A program made the position numbers and the translations under genes. From Anditalea andensis (GTDB lineage: Bacteria > Bacteroidota > Bacteroidia > Cytophagales > Cyclobacteriaceae): a stretch of 55,537 nucleotides of DNA. Under the pieces are notes generated by a model. That model saw nothing but the letters and a program-made list of their open reading frames with translations. It had not been told where the DNA came from and made no database searches. The DNA lies in NCBI RefSeq assembly GCF_000714815.1, contig NZ_JMIH01000019.1:1-55537 (forward strand), in the 5' to 3' direction. Of the stretch, positions 27,907 through 36,979 are shown piece by piece (positions within the stretch are counted from its first letter, which is position 1; each line of letters starts with the position of its first letter).

Positions 27907-28643
27907 GGTTCACCCTGCTTTTCCTCTTTATTTTTTTCAACAGCTACAGTCAAAGGCCACTAAGCGAATCTGGTCAGGATGATGCTTTTATATCCTATGG
28001 TTTCTTTTTGGCCGGACATACCAATTCTTTTAGGATCAGGTATTCTGATGCCTTTATGGACCCAAACAGGGGGATCAACCAAAACCTTCCACAGCTACAA
28101 AATATCCACAGTATCCAACCGGTGTTTTCTCAGGGATTTTCGTTGGGATTTCTTACTACTTTAAGACTACATGACCAGTTCAATTTATTATTTACCCCAA
28201 AAGTGGGCTTCTATGAATACCGTACTGAGGTAAATTATTTCACTAGAACTGATATCATAGATCCAGAGGGTAAAATATATATTGAACCTGTATCTCATGT
28301 ATCTGAGGCTACTCTGGTAGAATTTCCTCTCCTGCTTAAATATAAGTCTCAGAGGTTCAATAACACACGCATGTATTTTATAGGAGGAGCCAATGCCCAG
28401 TTCAGAACCAAAGGGCAAGAGGAAGCTAATGAAGACAGCTTGGTCATACTGGGAAGTGATCTGGCTTTGGAGTTAGGAATGGGGTTTGACATATATTTTG
28501 AATACTTTAAATTCTCTCCGGAAATAAGATTTTCCCATGGTTTAAGGAACCTATATAAGGCTTCTCATACAGACCCCATGTTTGCAGAGGCCATAACCGA
28601 TATCAGGATGAAGACGATAACCATTTACCTTAACTTTCAATAA
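27855..28643 (+). CDS. porT: PorT-family outer-membrane beta-barrel protein
   Basis: A 262-residue protein with a signal peptide (IGFTLLFLFIFFNSYSQ) and an alternating beta-barrel pattern to the terminal phenylalanine-containing strand TITIYLNFQ. Adjacent to ubiE, in the order known for PorT of the type IX secretion system. Blocks: GFFLAGHTNSFRIRYSD, GFSLGFLTTLRLHDQFNLLFTPKVGFYEY and LVEFPLLLKYKS. The only ATG is at 27855 and the gene thus begins inside ubiE with a 52-bp overlap, with an unusually long region (about 16 residues) before the hydrophobic signal. T9SS involvement is inferred from family and neighbour. Confidence 0.82.
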   Translation: MHTAHIWDKFDIHRRKIGFTLLFLFIFFNSYSQRPLSESGQDDAFISYGFFLAGHTNSFRIRYSDAFMDPNRGINQNLPQLQNIHSIQPVFSQGFSLGFLTTLRLHDQFNLLFTPKVGFYEYRTEVNYFTRTDIIDPEGKIYIEPVSHVSEATLVEFPLLLKYKSQRFNNTRMYFIGGANAQFRTKGQEEANEDSLVILGSDLALELGMGFDIYFEYFKFSPEIRFSHGLRNLYKASHTDPMFAEAITDIRMKTITIYLNFQ

Positions 28644-28765
28644 AAAACCATTTTTTAGAATCTTTGACTTTTTTAGTATGGGTAAAAATCTTTAAATTGT
28701 TTTCAGAAACTCGTTTTAGCAGGTATCGCTGTATATAATTAAGATGATGCCCATCCAGTCAATCC

Positions 28766-29524
28766 ATGAAAAATAAAATCGCATTTATCACCGGAGCTAG
28801 CTCCGGCATAGGGAGAGCTAGTGCCCTAGCACTAGCTGGCGCAGGTTATGACATCATTGCCTGTGGCAGAAGAGAGGAAAGATTATTAGCTCTAAAAAAA
28901 GATCTTCCCCAAAATGTTGGATACACCCATTTAATATTTGATGTCAGAAATAGGGATGAGGTAAGAACTGCATTTGAATCTTTGGATGAAAAATGGAAGC
29001 AAATTGACCTTTTGATCAATAATGCAGGAAATGCACACGGTCTTTCTCCCATTCAGGAGGGGGATATGGATGATTGGGATGCGATGATAGACATCAACGT
29101 CAAAGGACTTTTATATGTATCAAAACAGATAATGCCAGGCATGATCGAGCGCAAGTCGGGGCAAATCATCAATATAGGGTCAATAGCAGGAAAAGAAGTG
29201 TATCCAAACGGCAATGTCTATTGCGCTTCTAAACATGCCATAGATGCCCTTACCAAAGGCATGCGGATTGACTTAAACCCATACGGGGTTAAAGTCATGG
29301 GCATACACCCGGGATTAGTCGAGACAGAATTTTCCGTAGTGAGGTTTAAGGGGGACGAGAAAAGGGCCAATTCAGTCTATCAAGGATTTCACCCTCTTCA
29401 GGCTGAAGATATAGCTGACATTATAGTTTTTGCAGCTACCCGCCCAGCACATGTAGTGATGGCAGATATAGTCGTATTACCTATAGCCCAGGCAAACAGC
29501 ACCATACTCCATAAGCAGCTATGA
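28766..29524 (+). CDS. SDR-family NAD(P)-dependent oxidoreductase
   Basis: A 252-residue classical short-chain dehydrogenase. Cofactor motif ITGASSGIGRAS is at residues 8-19, NNAG follows, the catalytic Ser is in INIGSIAG, and Tyr/Lys are in YCASKHA. The block GIHPGLVETEFSVVRFKGD is typical of the YdfG (serine/3-hydroxy acid dehydrogenase) subgroup, so it may oxidise 3-hydroxy acids. Its stop overlaps the next gene (ATGA). Confidence 0.9.
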   Translation: MKNKIAFITGASSGIGRASALALAGAGYDIIACGRREERLLALKKDLPQNVGYTHLIFDVRNRDEVRTAFESLDEKWKQIDLLINNAGNAHGLSPIQEGDMDDWDAMIDINVKGLLYVSKQIMPGMIERKSGQIINIGSIAGKEVYPNGNVYCASKHAIDALTKGMRIDLNPYGVKVMGIHPGLVETEFSVVRFKGDEKRANSVYQGFHPLQAEDIADIIVFAATRPAHVVMADIVVLPIAQANSTILHKQL

Positions 29525-30288
29525 GGTATGTGTATATACTTTCTTCTTTACTCCTGCTTTCCTGTCAGCAACCCAAAGAAGAATCCATTTCAGCGGAGTC
29601 TCTTGGCCATGATCTGTATGAACTTGATGAACTAGCATCCGAATCTATGAATTTCTCAGAAGAAGCTCAATTACTGACGGACTGGGACAAAAGATTTATC
29701 GATGCTGGCCTGACTAACATTCAGGATATCCTACCAGATGTATTGGTAGATTTAAAATACTCCAGTACTGATAATTTTTTTGGCCAAGATGTATATGATG
29801 ATTTGGAAAATGCCTATTTGCAGCCCGAAGTAGCAGCTATGTTATTAAAAGCGCATGAAAACCTACAAGAAAAAAATCCCAGCTTCACTTTTCTCATTTA
29901 TGATGCCGTCCGCCCCAGGACAGTACAGCAGATCCTGTGGGATAATCTGGACAAACCGGATAGCTTAAAGCCTCTATATGTAGCAGACCCAAAGGTAGGC
30001 AGCCTGCATAACTACGGGGTAGCAGTAGACCTCACGCTGGTGGATAAAAAAACACGGCTACCGCTAGATATGGGCACCAAGTATGATTATTTTGGATACC
30101 CGGCATACCCGGACAGGGAAGCACAAATGCTCAAAGAAGGCAAAATTACCCAGAAGCACATTGATAACAGAAAGCTGCTCAGAGAAGTGATGCTAAGTGC
30201 GGGATTTACAGGGATCGGAAGTGAATGGTGGCATTTTAATGCTTTCTCACGAAAAGAAGCGAGCCTAAAATACGAAATTGTACCTTAA
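29521..30288 (+). CDS. VanX-like D-Ala-D-Ala dipeptidase lipoprotein
   Basis: A 255-residue M15D peptidase with a lipoprotein signal (YILSSLLLLSCQQP). Zinc ligands and catalytic residues are visible: SLHNYGVAVDLTLVD (SxHxxGxAxD) and EWWHFNAF (Glu and His). The block YDAVRPRTVQQILWD is also typical. Cleaves D-Ala-D-Ala from peptidoglycan turnover, in the periplasm. It need not be linked to glycopeptide resistance: no vanH, vanA or vanRS genes are near. It overlaps the SDR gene by 4 bp and precedes the ThuA gene by 13 bp. Confidence 0.9.
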   Translation: MRYVYILSSLLLLSCQQPKEESISAESLGHDLYELDELASESMNFSEEAQLLTDWDKRFIDAGLTNIQDILPDVLVDLKYSSTDNFFGQDVYDDLENAYLQPEVAAMLLKAHENLQEKNPSFTFLIYDAVRPRTVQQILWDNLDKPDSLKPLYVADPKVGSLHNYGVAVDLTLVDKKTRLPLDMGTKYDYFGYPAYPDREAQMLKEGKITQKHIDNRKLLREVMLSAGFTGIGSEWWHFNAFSRKEASLKYEIVP

Positions 30289-30301
30289 ATATTCTCCTGA
30301 A

Positions 30302-31051
30302 ATGAAAATACACCTCGTCATCCTCTTTGCCTTTCTGCTTCCATCTATAGGACTAGCCCAAAAAATGCAATTCAATGCCTTAACTTTCAGTAAAACAGAA
30401 GGATTCAGGCATGAATCTATAGAAGCTGGTACCAACGCTTTAAAAAAGCTGGCAGCAGAGAATTTTTTCAAACTAGACCATACTGAAGATGCTAGCCTGT
30501 TCACTGAAGATTATTTAAATAATTATGATGTGATCATCCTGCTCAATACGACAGGGGATATTTTTAATGCAGATCAGAGGGAGGCTTTTAAGAAATTTGT
30601 CCAAAGCGGAAAAGGTGTCGTAGGAGTACATAGTGCTACTGATACAGAATATGACTGGCCATGGTATACCGAATTGATAGGCGCACAGTTTGAAAGCCAT
30701 CCTCATATCCAGACAGCTAGGGTTCAGACCGTACATCAACATCCATCCACTTATCATCTTCCCAAGATCTGGCTTTGGACAGATGAATGGTACAATTTTA
30801 AACATTTTAATGATAAAGTTATCGTACTGCTGGAATTAGATGAAAGCTCTTACGAATCCGGCAAAGAAGAAAAGAGAAGCCACCCCATCTCATGGTACCA
30901 TGATTATGATGGAGGGAGGGTTTTTTATACAGGACTGGGACATGATCCACGTATATATGAAAACCCTGTTTTCATCAGGCATTTATTGGGAGGCATCTGG
31001 TACGCAGCCAAAAAAGATATGAATGTAGTATCTCCAGTAGATGGTTTTTAA
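30302..31051 (+). CDS. secreted ThuA-domain protein
   Basis: A 249-residue protein when started at ATG 30302 (a TTG eight codons upstream is also in frame, but ATG gives a clean signal peptide, KIHLVILFAFLLPSIGLAQ). The ThuA domain, a class I amidotransferase-like fold, shows TFSKTEGFRHESIEAG, DVIILLNTTGDIFN, GVVGVHSATDTEYDWPWY, DEWYNF and GRVFYTGLGHDPRIYENP. ThuA proteins are tied to breakdown of 3-keto-trehalose/-sucrose type sugars in rhizobia. In this window the GMC/DUF1080 locus 20 kb away would be the partner. Stop overlaps the cytidine deaminase stop (TTAA). Confidence 0.87.
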   Translation: MKIHLVILFAFLLPSIGLAQKMQFNALTFSKTEGFRHESIEAGTNALKKLAAENFFKLDHTEDASLFTEDYLNNYDVIILLNTTGDIFNADQREAFKKFVQSGKGVVGVHSATDTEYDWPWYTELIGAQFESHPHIQTARVQTVHQHPSTYHLPKIWLWTDEWYNFKHFNDKVIVLLELDESSYESGKEEKRSHPISWYHDYDGGRVFYTGLGHDPRIYENPVFIRHLLGGIWYAAKKDMNVVSPVDGF

Positions 31052-31530
31052 CCATTTAAATCATTAAATTTAAATGGCAAAAGTTCATCTATACTGTCAA
31101 CCTTATATATTTCATCATTTGGGGCCAACATATAGATCTCTATAGGCTCGGAATATCTTTGCTCATATTCGCTTATGGTCTGCCGGCAAAGCCCGCACGG
31201 CGTCACGTAAGCAAAGTTTTTTTCATTCCTTCTCTTGGCTGCCACAGCTAATTTAAGAGGTTTTGATTTTGGATAACGTGCATGGGCATACCCTAATACT
31301 ACCCTCTCAGCACATATGCCTACAGGGAAGGAGACATTCTCCTGATTATTGCCTGACAGTATCTCTCCATTGTCCAAAAGTAAGGCGGCTCCTACCATAA
31401 AATTCGAATAGGGAGCATAAGCCTGTGATGAAGCAGATCTTGCCATATAGATCAAGGTCTTGATTTCTTCATCAAGCTGATCCCAATGAAAAACTTTCAG
31501 GGTTACTGTTTTTTGTATTTTATTTATCAT
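31048..31530 (-). CDS. cdd: cytidine deaminase
   Basis: A 160-residue homotetrameric-type cytidine deaminase. Zinc and catalytic residues are in CAERVVLGYA (Cys, Glu) and PCGLCRQTISEYE (PCxxC). YAPYSNFMVGAALLL is the N-terminal block. It salvages cytidine/deoxycytidine to uridine. Single gene, convergent with ThuA and sharing the TTAA stop tetranucleotide. Confidence 0.95.
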   Translation of the reverse strand: MINKIQKTVTLKVFHWDQLDEEIKTLIYMARSASSQAYAPYSNFMVGAALLLDNGEILSGNNQENVSFPVGICAERVVLGYAHARYPKSKPLKLAVAAKRRNEKNFAYVTPCGLCRQTISEYEQRYSEPIEIYMLAPNDEIYKVDSIDELLPFKFNDLNG

Positions 31531-31662
31531 GAGCTACATTTAAAAAGGGATTCAAATTATAAAAAAAATATTACAATAATTAGAATTAATATGTAATTTA
31601 AATAAAATTTTTTAGGCTTCGTTAAATTTACCATCTTCATGTAATACGTTTTGTCTTAAAAT

Positions 31663-32997
31663 ATGAAAACAGTCTTAATAATCGGAGCAGGAAAATCTGC
31701 TACGGTTCTAATTGATTATTTAATGGAAACAGCCAAAGAAAAAAACAGGAAGGTGATCATTGCAGATGCCTCATTGGAAATGGCTCAAAAGAAAACCAGA
31801 GGACATACTACTGCCCGTGCAGCTCACTTGGATATACATGACAGGGAATTGAGACAAAAATTAATCCAGGAAGCTGACATCATAGTATCTATGTTACCTG
31901 CCTTTTTACACCCTATAGTAGCTAAGGACTGCCTGACTTTTGGAAAGCATTTTTTTAGCGCTTCTTATGAATCTGCAGCGTTGAAAGAAATGAGAAAGGA
32001 AATTGAAGAAAAAAACCTGCTCTTTCTAAACGAATGCGGTTTAGATCCTGGCCTGGACCATATGTCCGCTATGCAGATTATAGATAGGGAAAAGGCACAA
32101 GGTAATAGCATAACCCTGTTTAAATCTTACACCGGAGGTTTATTGGCTCCTGAGAGTGAAAATAATCCGTGGAAATACAAATTCACGTGGAATCCGCGCA
32201 ATGTCATCTTGGCCGGCCAAGGCGTATCAAGATTTATCCGAAATGGCAAATTGAAATTTATCCCTTATCATATGCTGTTTAGAAGAACTGAAACTATCAT
32301 CTTTGATAAGCTTGGAGCATATGATGGATATCCAAACCGGGATTCTTTAAGTTATCGCCATATATATGGTTTAGATGGTATTCCAACAATACTGCGGGGA
32401 ACATTGCGCCGCTCAGGCTTCTGCAAAAGCTGGGATGTGTTTGTTCAACTGGGGATAACAGATGATTCTTTCGAAATGGACGTGCCAGAAGGCTTTACAA
32501 TGAGGATGTTTATAAATTCTTTTCTTCCCTATCACGAAACCAAAACGGTGGAAGCAAAGTTGCTGGAATTACTGCCTTGGGTAGATGAAGACATTCTATT
32601 AAAGGTCAGGTGGACTGGGATTTTAGAGCACAGCCCATTGACATTGACAAAAGGAAGTCCTGCCCAAATCCTTCAATCGATTCTTGAAATGAAATGGCAG
32701 CTTCAGTCTGGGGATAAGGACATGATCGTCATGCAGCACCAATTTGAAATGGACACTCCAAAAGGCCGTAAATCCATCACCTCCAGCCTGATCCATATAG
32801 GAAAAGATCAACAACATACCGCTATGGCCAAGACTGTGGGATTACCACTTGCCATAGCAGCAGATCTCTTCATGGACGGAAAGATAGATAGCCGAGGTCT
32901 TAGACTTCCAATACATAGGGATATATACGCACCTGTCCTGGACAGGCTTAAAGAAGAAGGTATAATTTTTACCGAGATAGAAACAAAGCTAGATTAA
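31663..32997 (+). CDS. saccharopine dehydrogenase-like protein
   Basis: A 444-residue protein with an N-terminal Rossmann domain (MKTVLIIGAGKSATVLIDYL) and the saccharopine dehydrogenase C-terminal domain (NECGLDPGLDHMSAMQIID, FKSYTGGLLAPESENNPWKYKFTWNPRNVILAGQG). The glycine motif is GAGKSA, slightly different from GxGxxG. It probably performs the glutamate-forming step of lysine catabolism or a similar imine reductase reaction; no partner enzyme is nearby. Promoter DNA upstream has a TAAATTTA near-match to the -7 element. The stop shares TTAA with the convergent bestrophin gene. Confidence 0.87.
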   Translation: MKTVLIIGAGKSATVLIDYLMETAKEKNRKVIIADASLEMAQKKTRGHTTARAAHLDIHDRELRQKLIQEADIIVSMLPAFLHPIVAKDCLTFGKHFFSASYESAALKEMRKEIEEKNLLFLNECGLDPGLDHMSAMQIIDREKAQGNSITLFKSYTGGLLAPESENNPWKYKFTWNPRNVILAGQGVSRFIRNGKLKFIPYHMLFRRTETIIFDKLGAYDGYPNRDSLSYRHIYGLDGIPTILRGTLRRSGFCKSWDVFVQLGITDDSFEMDVPEGFTMRMFINSFLPYHETKTVEAKLLELLPWVDEDILLKVRWTGILEHSPLTLTKGSPAQILQSILEMKWQLQSGDKDMIVMQHQFEMDTPKGRKSITSSLIHIGKDQQHTAMAKTVGLPLAIAADLFMDGKIDSRGLRLPIHRDIYAPVLDRLKEEGIIFTEIETKLD

Positions 32998-33959
32998 AAT
33001 ACTATCCCATTTTCAGAATTGTATTTTTCTGGAAAGTTTTCCTGTGATTCCCTTAACTGCTCTCGGAGATTGGTCTCTATGGTCACACTTAGGGCAGTCA
33101 TAGGAGTATCTTCGAGTCTGTTTTCAAATGGATCTTCTGTCCTTTCGCCTATAAGGTCAAGGGCCAAAAACACGAATGAGACTGCTAAAGCTATCGGTAT
33201 GGTTTTCCAGCCTAGCTCACTGACAAACACCATGGGCAGTAATGTACAGTGGATCAGAACAAATATCCTAGAAAAATAGGTATATTGTCTTGGTAGGGGA
33301 GTATTTTTGATACGTTCGCTCATGCCCTGGATATCATTAAAATCCACGAGGGTCTCTTCCATCTTCACAAATCTGTAATCACTTAACCAGCCTCTTTGAA
33401 AAGCATATTTAAGGTCTTCGCCCTGTCGTTGGATCAGGTAATTGGGAGGATTGTTTTGCTTTTTGAAAATTTCAAATTCTTCAGAACTTAAAAATGGCTT
33501 AGCATCCAGGTAGGTATTTTCTTCTATAAACAATTCTTTAAGACTTGTTTTATTGTATTCCAGCTTCTTTCTAAGAAATACACGCAAAGCATTGACAAAA
33601 GCCAGGTGTCTATATACGAGTTTCTGATGGAACTCTCTGGCTTCTGCTTCTTCATCAATTGAAGTGGGTATAATAAGCGTCAACACCTGCCTGGTCCATG
33701 CCCTGCTGTAATTGACCATCAAACCCCAAATTTTTCTTGCTTCCCACCACCTGTCATAAGCATGATCATTTTTAAAACCCAAAAATATAGCCAATGCAGT
33801 ACCTAGCGCAGCTATGGTATAAGATGGTATATTAAAAAAGATCACCTCATATACATCATGAAGTATTACGATAAGCGTAGATAAAATTATATAATAGAGC
33901 AGCTGTCTCCATGTATAGTGCAGTATCTGTTTAAATTTAATATTCCTACTTACGATCAT
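32994..33959 (-). CDS. bestrophin-family anion channel (UPF0187)
   Basis: A 321-residue membrane protein of the bacterial bestrophin family. Transmembrane segments lie at the N-terminus (LLYYIILSTLIVIL) and near residue 230-265. The signature is ALAIFLGFKNDHAYDRWWEARKIWG, with bestrophin-specific Asp/Arg/Trp residues. Forms a pentameric anion channel in the inner membrane; what it conducts here is unknown. Single gene. Confidence 0.9.
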   Translation of the reverse strand: MIVSRNIKFKQILHYTWRQLLYYIILSTLIVILHDVYEVIFFNIPSYTIAALGTALAIFLGFKNDHAYDRWWEARKIWGLMVNYSRAWTRQVLTLIIPTSIDEEAEAREFHQKLVYRHLAFVNALRVFLRKKLEYNKTSLKELFIEENTYLDAKPFLSSEEFEIFKKQNNPPNYLIQRQGEDLKYAFQRGWLSDYRFVKMEETLVDFNDIQGMSERIKNTPLPRQYTYFSRIFVLIHCTLLPMVFVSELGWKTIPIALAVSFVFLALDLIGERTEDPFENRLEDTPMTALSVTIETNLREQLRESQENFPEKYNSENGIVF

Positions 33960-34085
33960 ATGTTTATATATTATATGTCAGATCTTAAATTCTTTGAATT
34001 CAAGACCGTAATGGTATTGAGCATGTCACATTTATTAAAGATCAAGGGCAATGTAAAGCCTAGACCTTTATAGCTAAAATAATAC

Positions 34086-34811
34086 CTAAAATATTATAAG
34101 AAAGTCCTGAAGTAACGAAGCATAGGTTTCAGCATAATTTCCGTTATCATCTTTGATATTCATCTTTACATGATAAGGGCTGGTAGAAGCTCCAAAAGCA
34201 AAGGATGTGATCAATCTTATAGGTTTAGTAGCAGGCCTGTCCTTTACCTCCACTATTTCATGTGGGTACAACCCCTGTTTAGAAAGACAAATCTCCAATC
34301 GTTTCATTTGTACAGGAGGAAGGATAGCATAAAACTTCCCCTGAGGCGATAATAATTCTGCTATTCCTACACTGAGTTCTTCAAATGTCAATAAATCGGA
34401 GTGAAGTGCTATGTTTTTTTCAAGAGTCAGGGATTTTAGGTGATTATGATAATAAGGGGGATTGCTTACTATCAGGTCATACTTCTTACTCCCATTTAGA
34501 CTATTAACATATTCTTGAAAGGGTATATGAAATACCTGCATTCTATCAGACCAGGGACTATTCTCAAAATTATCCTTAGCCTGTAAAAATGCTTTATATT
34601 CAATCTCTACACTACTGAGGTTAGAATATGGGTATCGCTGCGCCAGCATAAGGGAAATGACACCGGTACCCGCTCCTATGTCCAAAATATCCTCAGGCTG
34701 TACTGTCTCTGCTAAGGCGCCTAAAAGAACCGCATCTGTATTGACTTTTAAAGCACATTGGTCCTGTTTTACGATGAACTGTTTAAAAGTAAAGGGCCTG
34801 ATGGTTTTCAT
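34086..34811 (-). CDS. trmN6: tRNA1(Val) adenine(37)-N6-methyltransferase
   Basis: A 241-residue SAM-dependent methyltransferase. MKTIRPFTFKQFIVKQDQCALKVNTDAVLLGA, the SAM loop DIGAGTGVISLMLAQR, and the catalytic NPPYYHN (Asn-Pro-Pro-Tyr) are all as in the YfiC/TrmN6 family. Modifies A37 of a tRNA. Last gene of a row on the minus strand; the rnhA stop is 3 bp upstream of its start. Confidence 0.9.
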   Translation of the reverse strand: MKTIRPFTFKQFIVKQDQCALKVNTDAVLLGALAETVQPEDILDIGAGTGVISLMLAQRYPYSNLSSVEIEYKAFLQAKDNFENSPWSDRMQVFHIPFQEYVNSLNGSKKYDLIVSNPPYYHNHLKSLTLEKNIALHSDLLTFEELSVGIAELLSPQGKFYAILPPVQMKRLEICLSKQGLYPHEIVEVKDRPATKPIRLITSFAFGASTSPYHVKMNIKDDNGNYAETYASLLQDFLIIF

Positions 34812-34814
34812 TAA

Positions 34815-35270
34815 CTACCCTCTATTGGTTTCATACCCTATGTCAGGTTTTGGTCCCGCAGTCATAGCGGCCATTACCGCCAAAGTATCACACCGCTCGT
34901 TTTCTATATTGCCGGCATGTCCTTTAACCCATACGAATTTAGGTTTGAACTTGATATGGAGCGGAATGTAACGCTTCCATAAATCTACATTTTTTTTATC
35001 TTTGAAGCCTTTTTTTTGCCAACTCCATATCCATCCTTTTTCTACTGCATCCACTACATATTTACTATCTGAATAAATCTGTACTGGCAGGCCTTCTACT
35101 TTTAGTTCTTCTAACCCCTTGATGACAGCCATCAATTCCATCCTGTTATTGGTAGTCAACCTAAAGCCCTCTGACAGCTCCTTTCTGTGCTGCTTATATA
35201 TCATTACCGTGCCGTACCCTCCGGGGCCTGGATTGCCCTTAGCCGCTCCATCTGTGTAAATAGTAATCAT
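34815..35270 (-). CDS. rnhA: ribonuclease HI
   Basis: A 151-residue RNase HI that cuts RNA in RNA-DNA hybrids. Catalytic residues are visible in YTDGAAKGNPGPGGYG (Asp), NNRMELMAVIKGLE (Glu), YSDSKYVVDAVEKGW (Asp) and KGHAGNIENERCD (His, Asp). Full length. It is 30 bp after marC and 3 bp before trmN6. Confidence 0.96.
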   Translation of the reverse strand: MITIYTDGAAKGNPGPGGYGTVMIYKQHRKELSEGFRLTTNNRMELMAVIKGLEELKVEGLPVQIYSDSKYVVDAVEKGWIWSWQKKGFKDKKNVDLWKRYIPLHIKFKPKFVWVKGHAGNIENERCDTLAVMAAMTAGPKPDIGYETNRG

Positions 35271-35300
35271 ATGTAAGTTATAATTTTATTTATAAAAGGA

Positions 35301-35867
35301 TTAAAACAGATTGGTCTTAAAGATTTTGATGGCTATGGATAGCAATATGATACCAAAAATCCTTCTTAGCACATCCAGACCCGTTTTGCCCAATTTCATT
35401 TCCAGCCAATTAGTACTCTTTAAAACTACAAAGACTATTATCAAATTGATAACTATCCCTATCCCTATGTTAAATTGTGTGTATTCGGATTTTAGAGTCA
35501 ATATAGTCGTAAGGGTTCCTGCTCCTGCTATGAGCGGAAAAGCTATAGGAACTATAGAGGCACTGGTGGTAGCTTCAGGGTCAGGTTTAAAAATCTCTAT
35601 ACCTAAAATCATCTCTGCCCCTAGGGCAAATATGATCAAAGCCCCTGCTATGGCAAAATCGTCTACTCCTATTCCAAAAAGATTTAGGATAGATTTTCCT
35701 ACCAATAAAAACAATACCATCAGGATTCCTGCCGCTATAGTAGCTTTACCTGACTGTATATGACCTACTTTTTTCCGAAGATTGATAATGATAGGAATAG
35801 ACCCCAATATATCGATGACAGAAAATAAAATAAGTGTAACAGAAAAAACCTCTCTTAAGTCAAACAT
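35301..35867 (-). CDS. MarC-family integral membrane protein
   Basis: A 188-residue, six-helix MarC family protein (FSVIDILGSIPIIINLRKK, ALIIFALGAEMILG, and SIVPIAFPLIAGAGTLTTILTLKSEY are the shared blocks). Despite the old multiple-antibiotic-resistance name, a transport substrate is not established. The start at 35867 is 17 bp from a minus-strand TAATTTTG octamer (35891-35884) that matches the -7 element, so it may start a transcript of its own. Confidence 0.9.
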   Translation of the reverse strand: MFDLREVFSVTLILFSVIDILGSIPIIINLRKKVGHIQSGKATIAAGILMVLFLLVGKSILNLFGIGVDDFAIAGALIIFALGAEMILGIEIFKPDPEATTSASIVPIAFPLIAGAGTLTTILTLKSEYTQFNIGIGIVINLIIVFVVLKSTNWLEMKLGKTGLDVLRRIFGIILLSIAIKIFKTNLF

Positions 35868-35883
35868 CTATAGAATTTTTCCA

Positions 35884-35891
35884 CAAAATTA
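35884..35891 (-). promoter_or_regulatory. candidate -7 element before marC
   Basis: On the minus strand TAATTTTG fits TAnnTTTG exactly and lies 17 bp from the marC start. The -33 region is weak (no clear TTTG at 19-21 bp), so confidence is modest. Confidence 0.45.
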
Positions 35892-35923
35892 GTTTTAAAT
35901 TATATAGAAAACATATAACCTAT

Positions 35924-36979
35924 TTAATATTCCTTCAAATAGTCAGTAAGTTTCTTAAACTGTTCATCAGAGATCACCGGGAAGTTTGCTACTCTAAAGG
36001 AAGTAGTTTTATATCCTCCATAGCCACTTCCCAATAATATACCGTGCTGTTCAGCGTCCTTTTTAATATCCCCTATCAATGATTCTTCCCCAGAAATCCC
36101 TAATACGGTGCGGCTCCTGAATTCTGGCATTTTGATGAGGTAGCGGTACTTGTCTTTACTTGCAACTATGTTTTCGAGCTCCTGCATTCTTTGACGGGTC
36201 CTTTTGTCTAGAAAATGTATTTCTTCTACATCCTTCAATAACCTCATCAGAAAATAAATACCCAGTACATTTGGGGTATAATGGGTCTGGTAGTTATCTG
36301 CATTTTCCACCATAAAACTGACGCTGTTATATCGCCCATGTTCGCCTATCTCGCTGGCTTTCTTTAAAGCTTTGGGGGATAATATAAGTATGCCTAGGCC
36401 AGAAGGCAAGCCAAAACACTTCTGTACAGATGCAAACCAGATATCGGCCTGGTGAAAATCCAGTTCAATTCCCCCCATGGAAGAGGTAGTATCTACGGCT
36501 ATTAATTTGTGAGGAAACTTGCTTCTAATCTCTTCTATGACATGCAGGGGCACCTGAGAAGCATTAGCTGTTTCATTTTGGGTTATCGCGATAATATCCA
36601 ACGCCTCAGGTACATCAAGATCATTTACCTGGAATCCTTCATCAGCAGAAAATTTAAAACCTGCAGTATGGGGAAGAATATTAGTGGCATAATCAAACCA
36701 CTTTTTACCGAAAGCCCCAGAATAAAGGTGATAGGAGCCTTCTTTGGTAAGTGATTGTGAAATGATTTCCCAATTTTCTGTAGCACTAGAAGTAAACAGC
36801 AAGCGATAATCAGCGGGCAAGTGTAATTTTTCCTGAAATAACTGTATCACTTCTTGATACATGTTCATAAACATTTTACTTCTGTGATTGGCGCTTAATA
36901 CATGGTGATTATAGGCGTCCTGAAAATATTGCGGTAATGCAGGATATACCTGCGATGGACCGGGAGAAAAAGAGATCAT
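35924..36979 (-). CDS. class V aminotransferase, phosphoserine-aminotransferase-like
   Basis: A 351-residue PLP-dependent aminotransferase. FSPGPSQVYPALP opens the protein, the PLP lysine is in SVQKCFGLPSGLGIL, and IAVDTTSSMGG carries the cofactor Asp. The fold and length suit phosphoserine aminotransferase, but the opening and some motifs differ from classical SerC, so the substrate is left open (serine or another small amino acid). It overlaps aroQ by 4 bp (ATGA), hence coupled. Confidence 0.83.
   Translation of the reverse strand: MISFSPGPSQVYPALPQYFQDAYNHHVLSANHRSKMFMNMYQEVIQLFQEKLHLPADYRLLFTSSATENWEIISQSLTKEGSYHLYSGAFGKKWFDYATNILPHTAGFKFSADEGFQVNDLDVPEALDIIAITQNETANASQVPLHVIEEIRSKFPHKLIAVDTTSSMGGIELDFHQADIWFASVQKCFGLPSGLGILILSPKALKKASEIGEHGRYNSVSFMVENADNYQTHYTPNVLGIYFLMRLLKDVEEIHFLDKRTRQRMQELENIVASKDKYRYLIKMPEFRSRTVLGISGEESLIGDIKKDAEQHGILLGSGYGGYKTTSFRVANFPVISDEQFKKLTDYLKEY

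Noticed and set aside
29521-30288. Glycopeptide (vancomycin) resistance cluster
   Set aside because: The VanX-like enzyme is alone; vanH, vanA and the VanRS pair are missing, and such dipeptidases occur in normal wall recycling.
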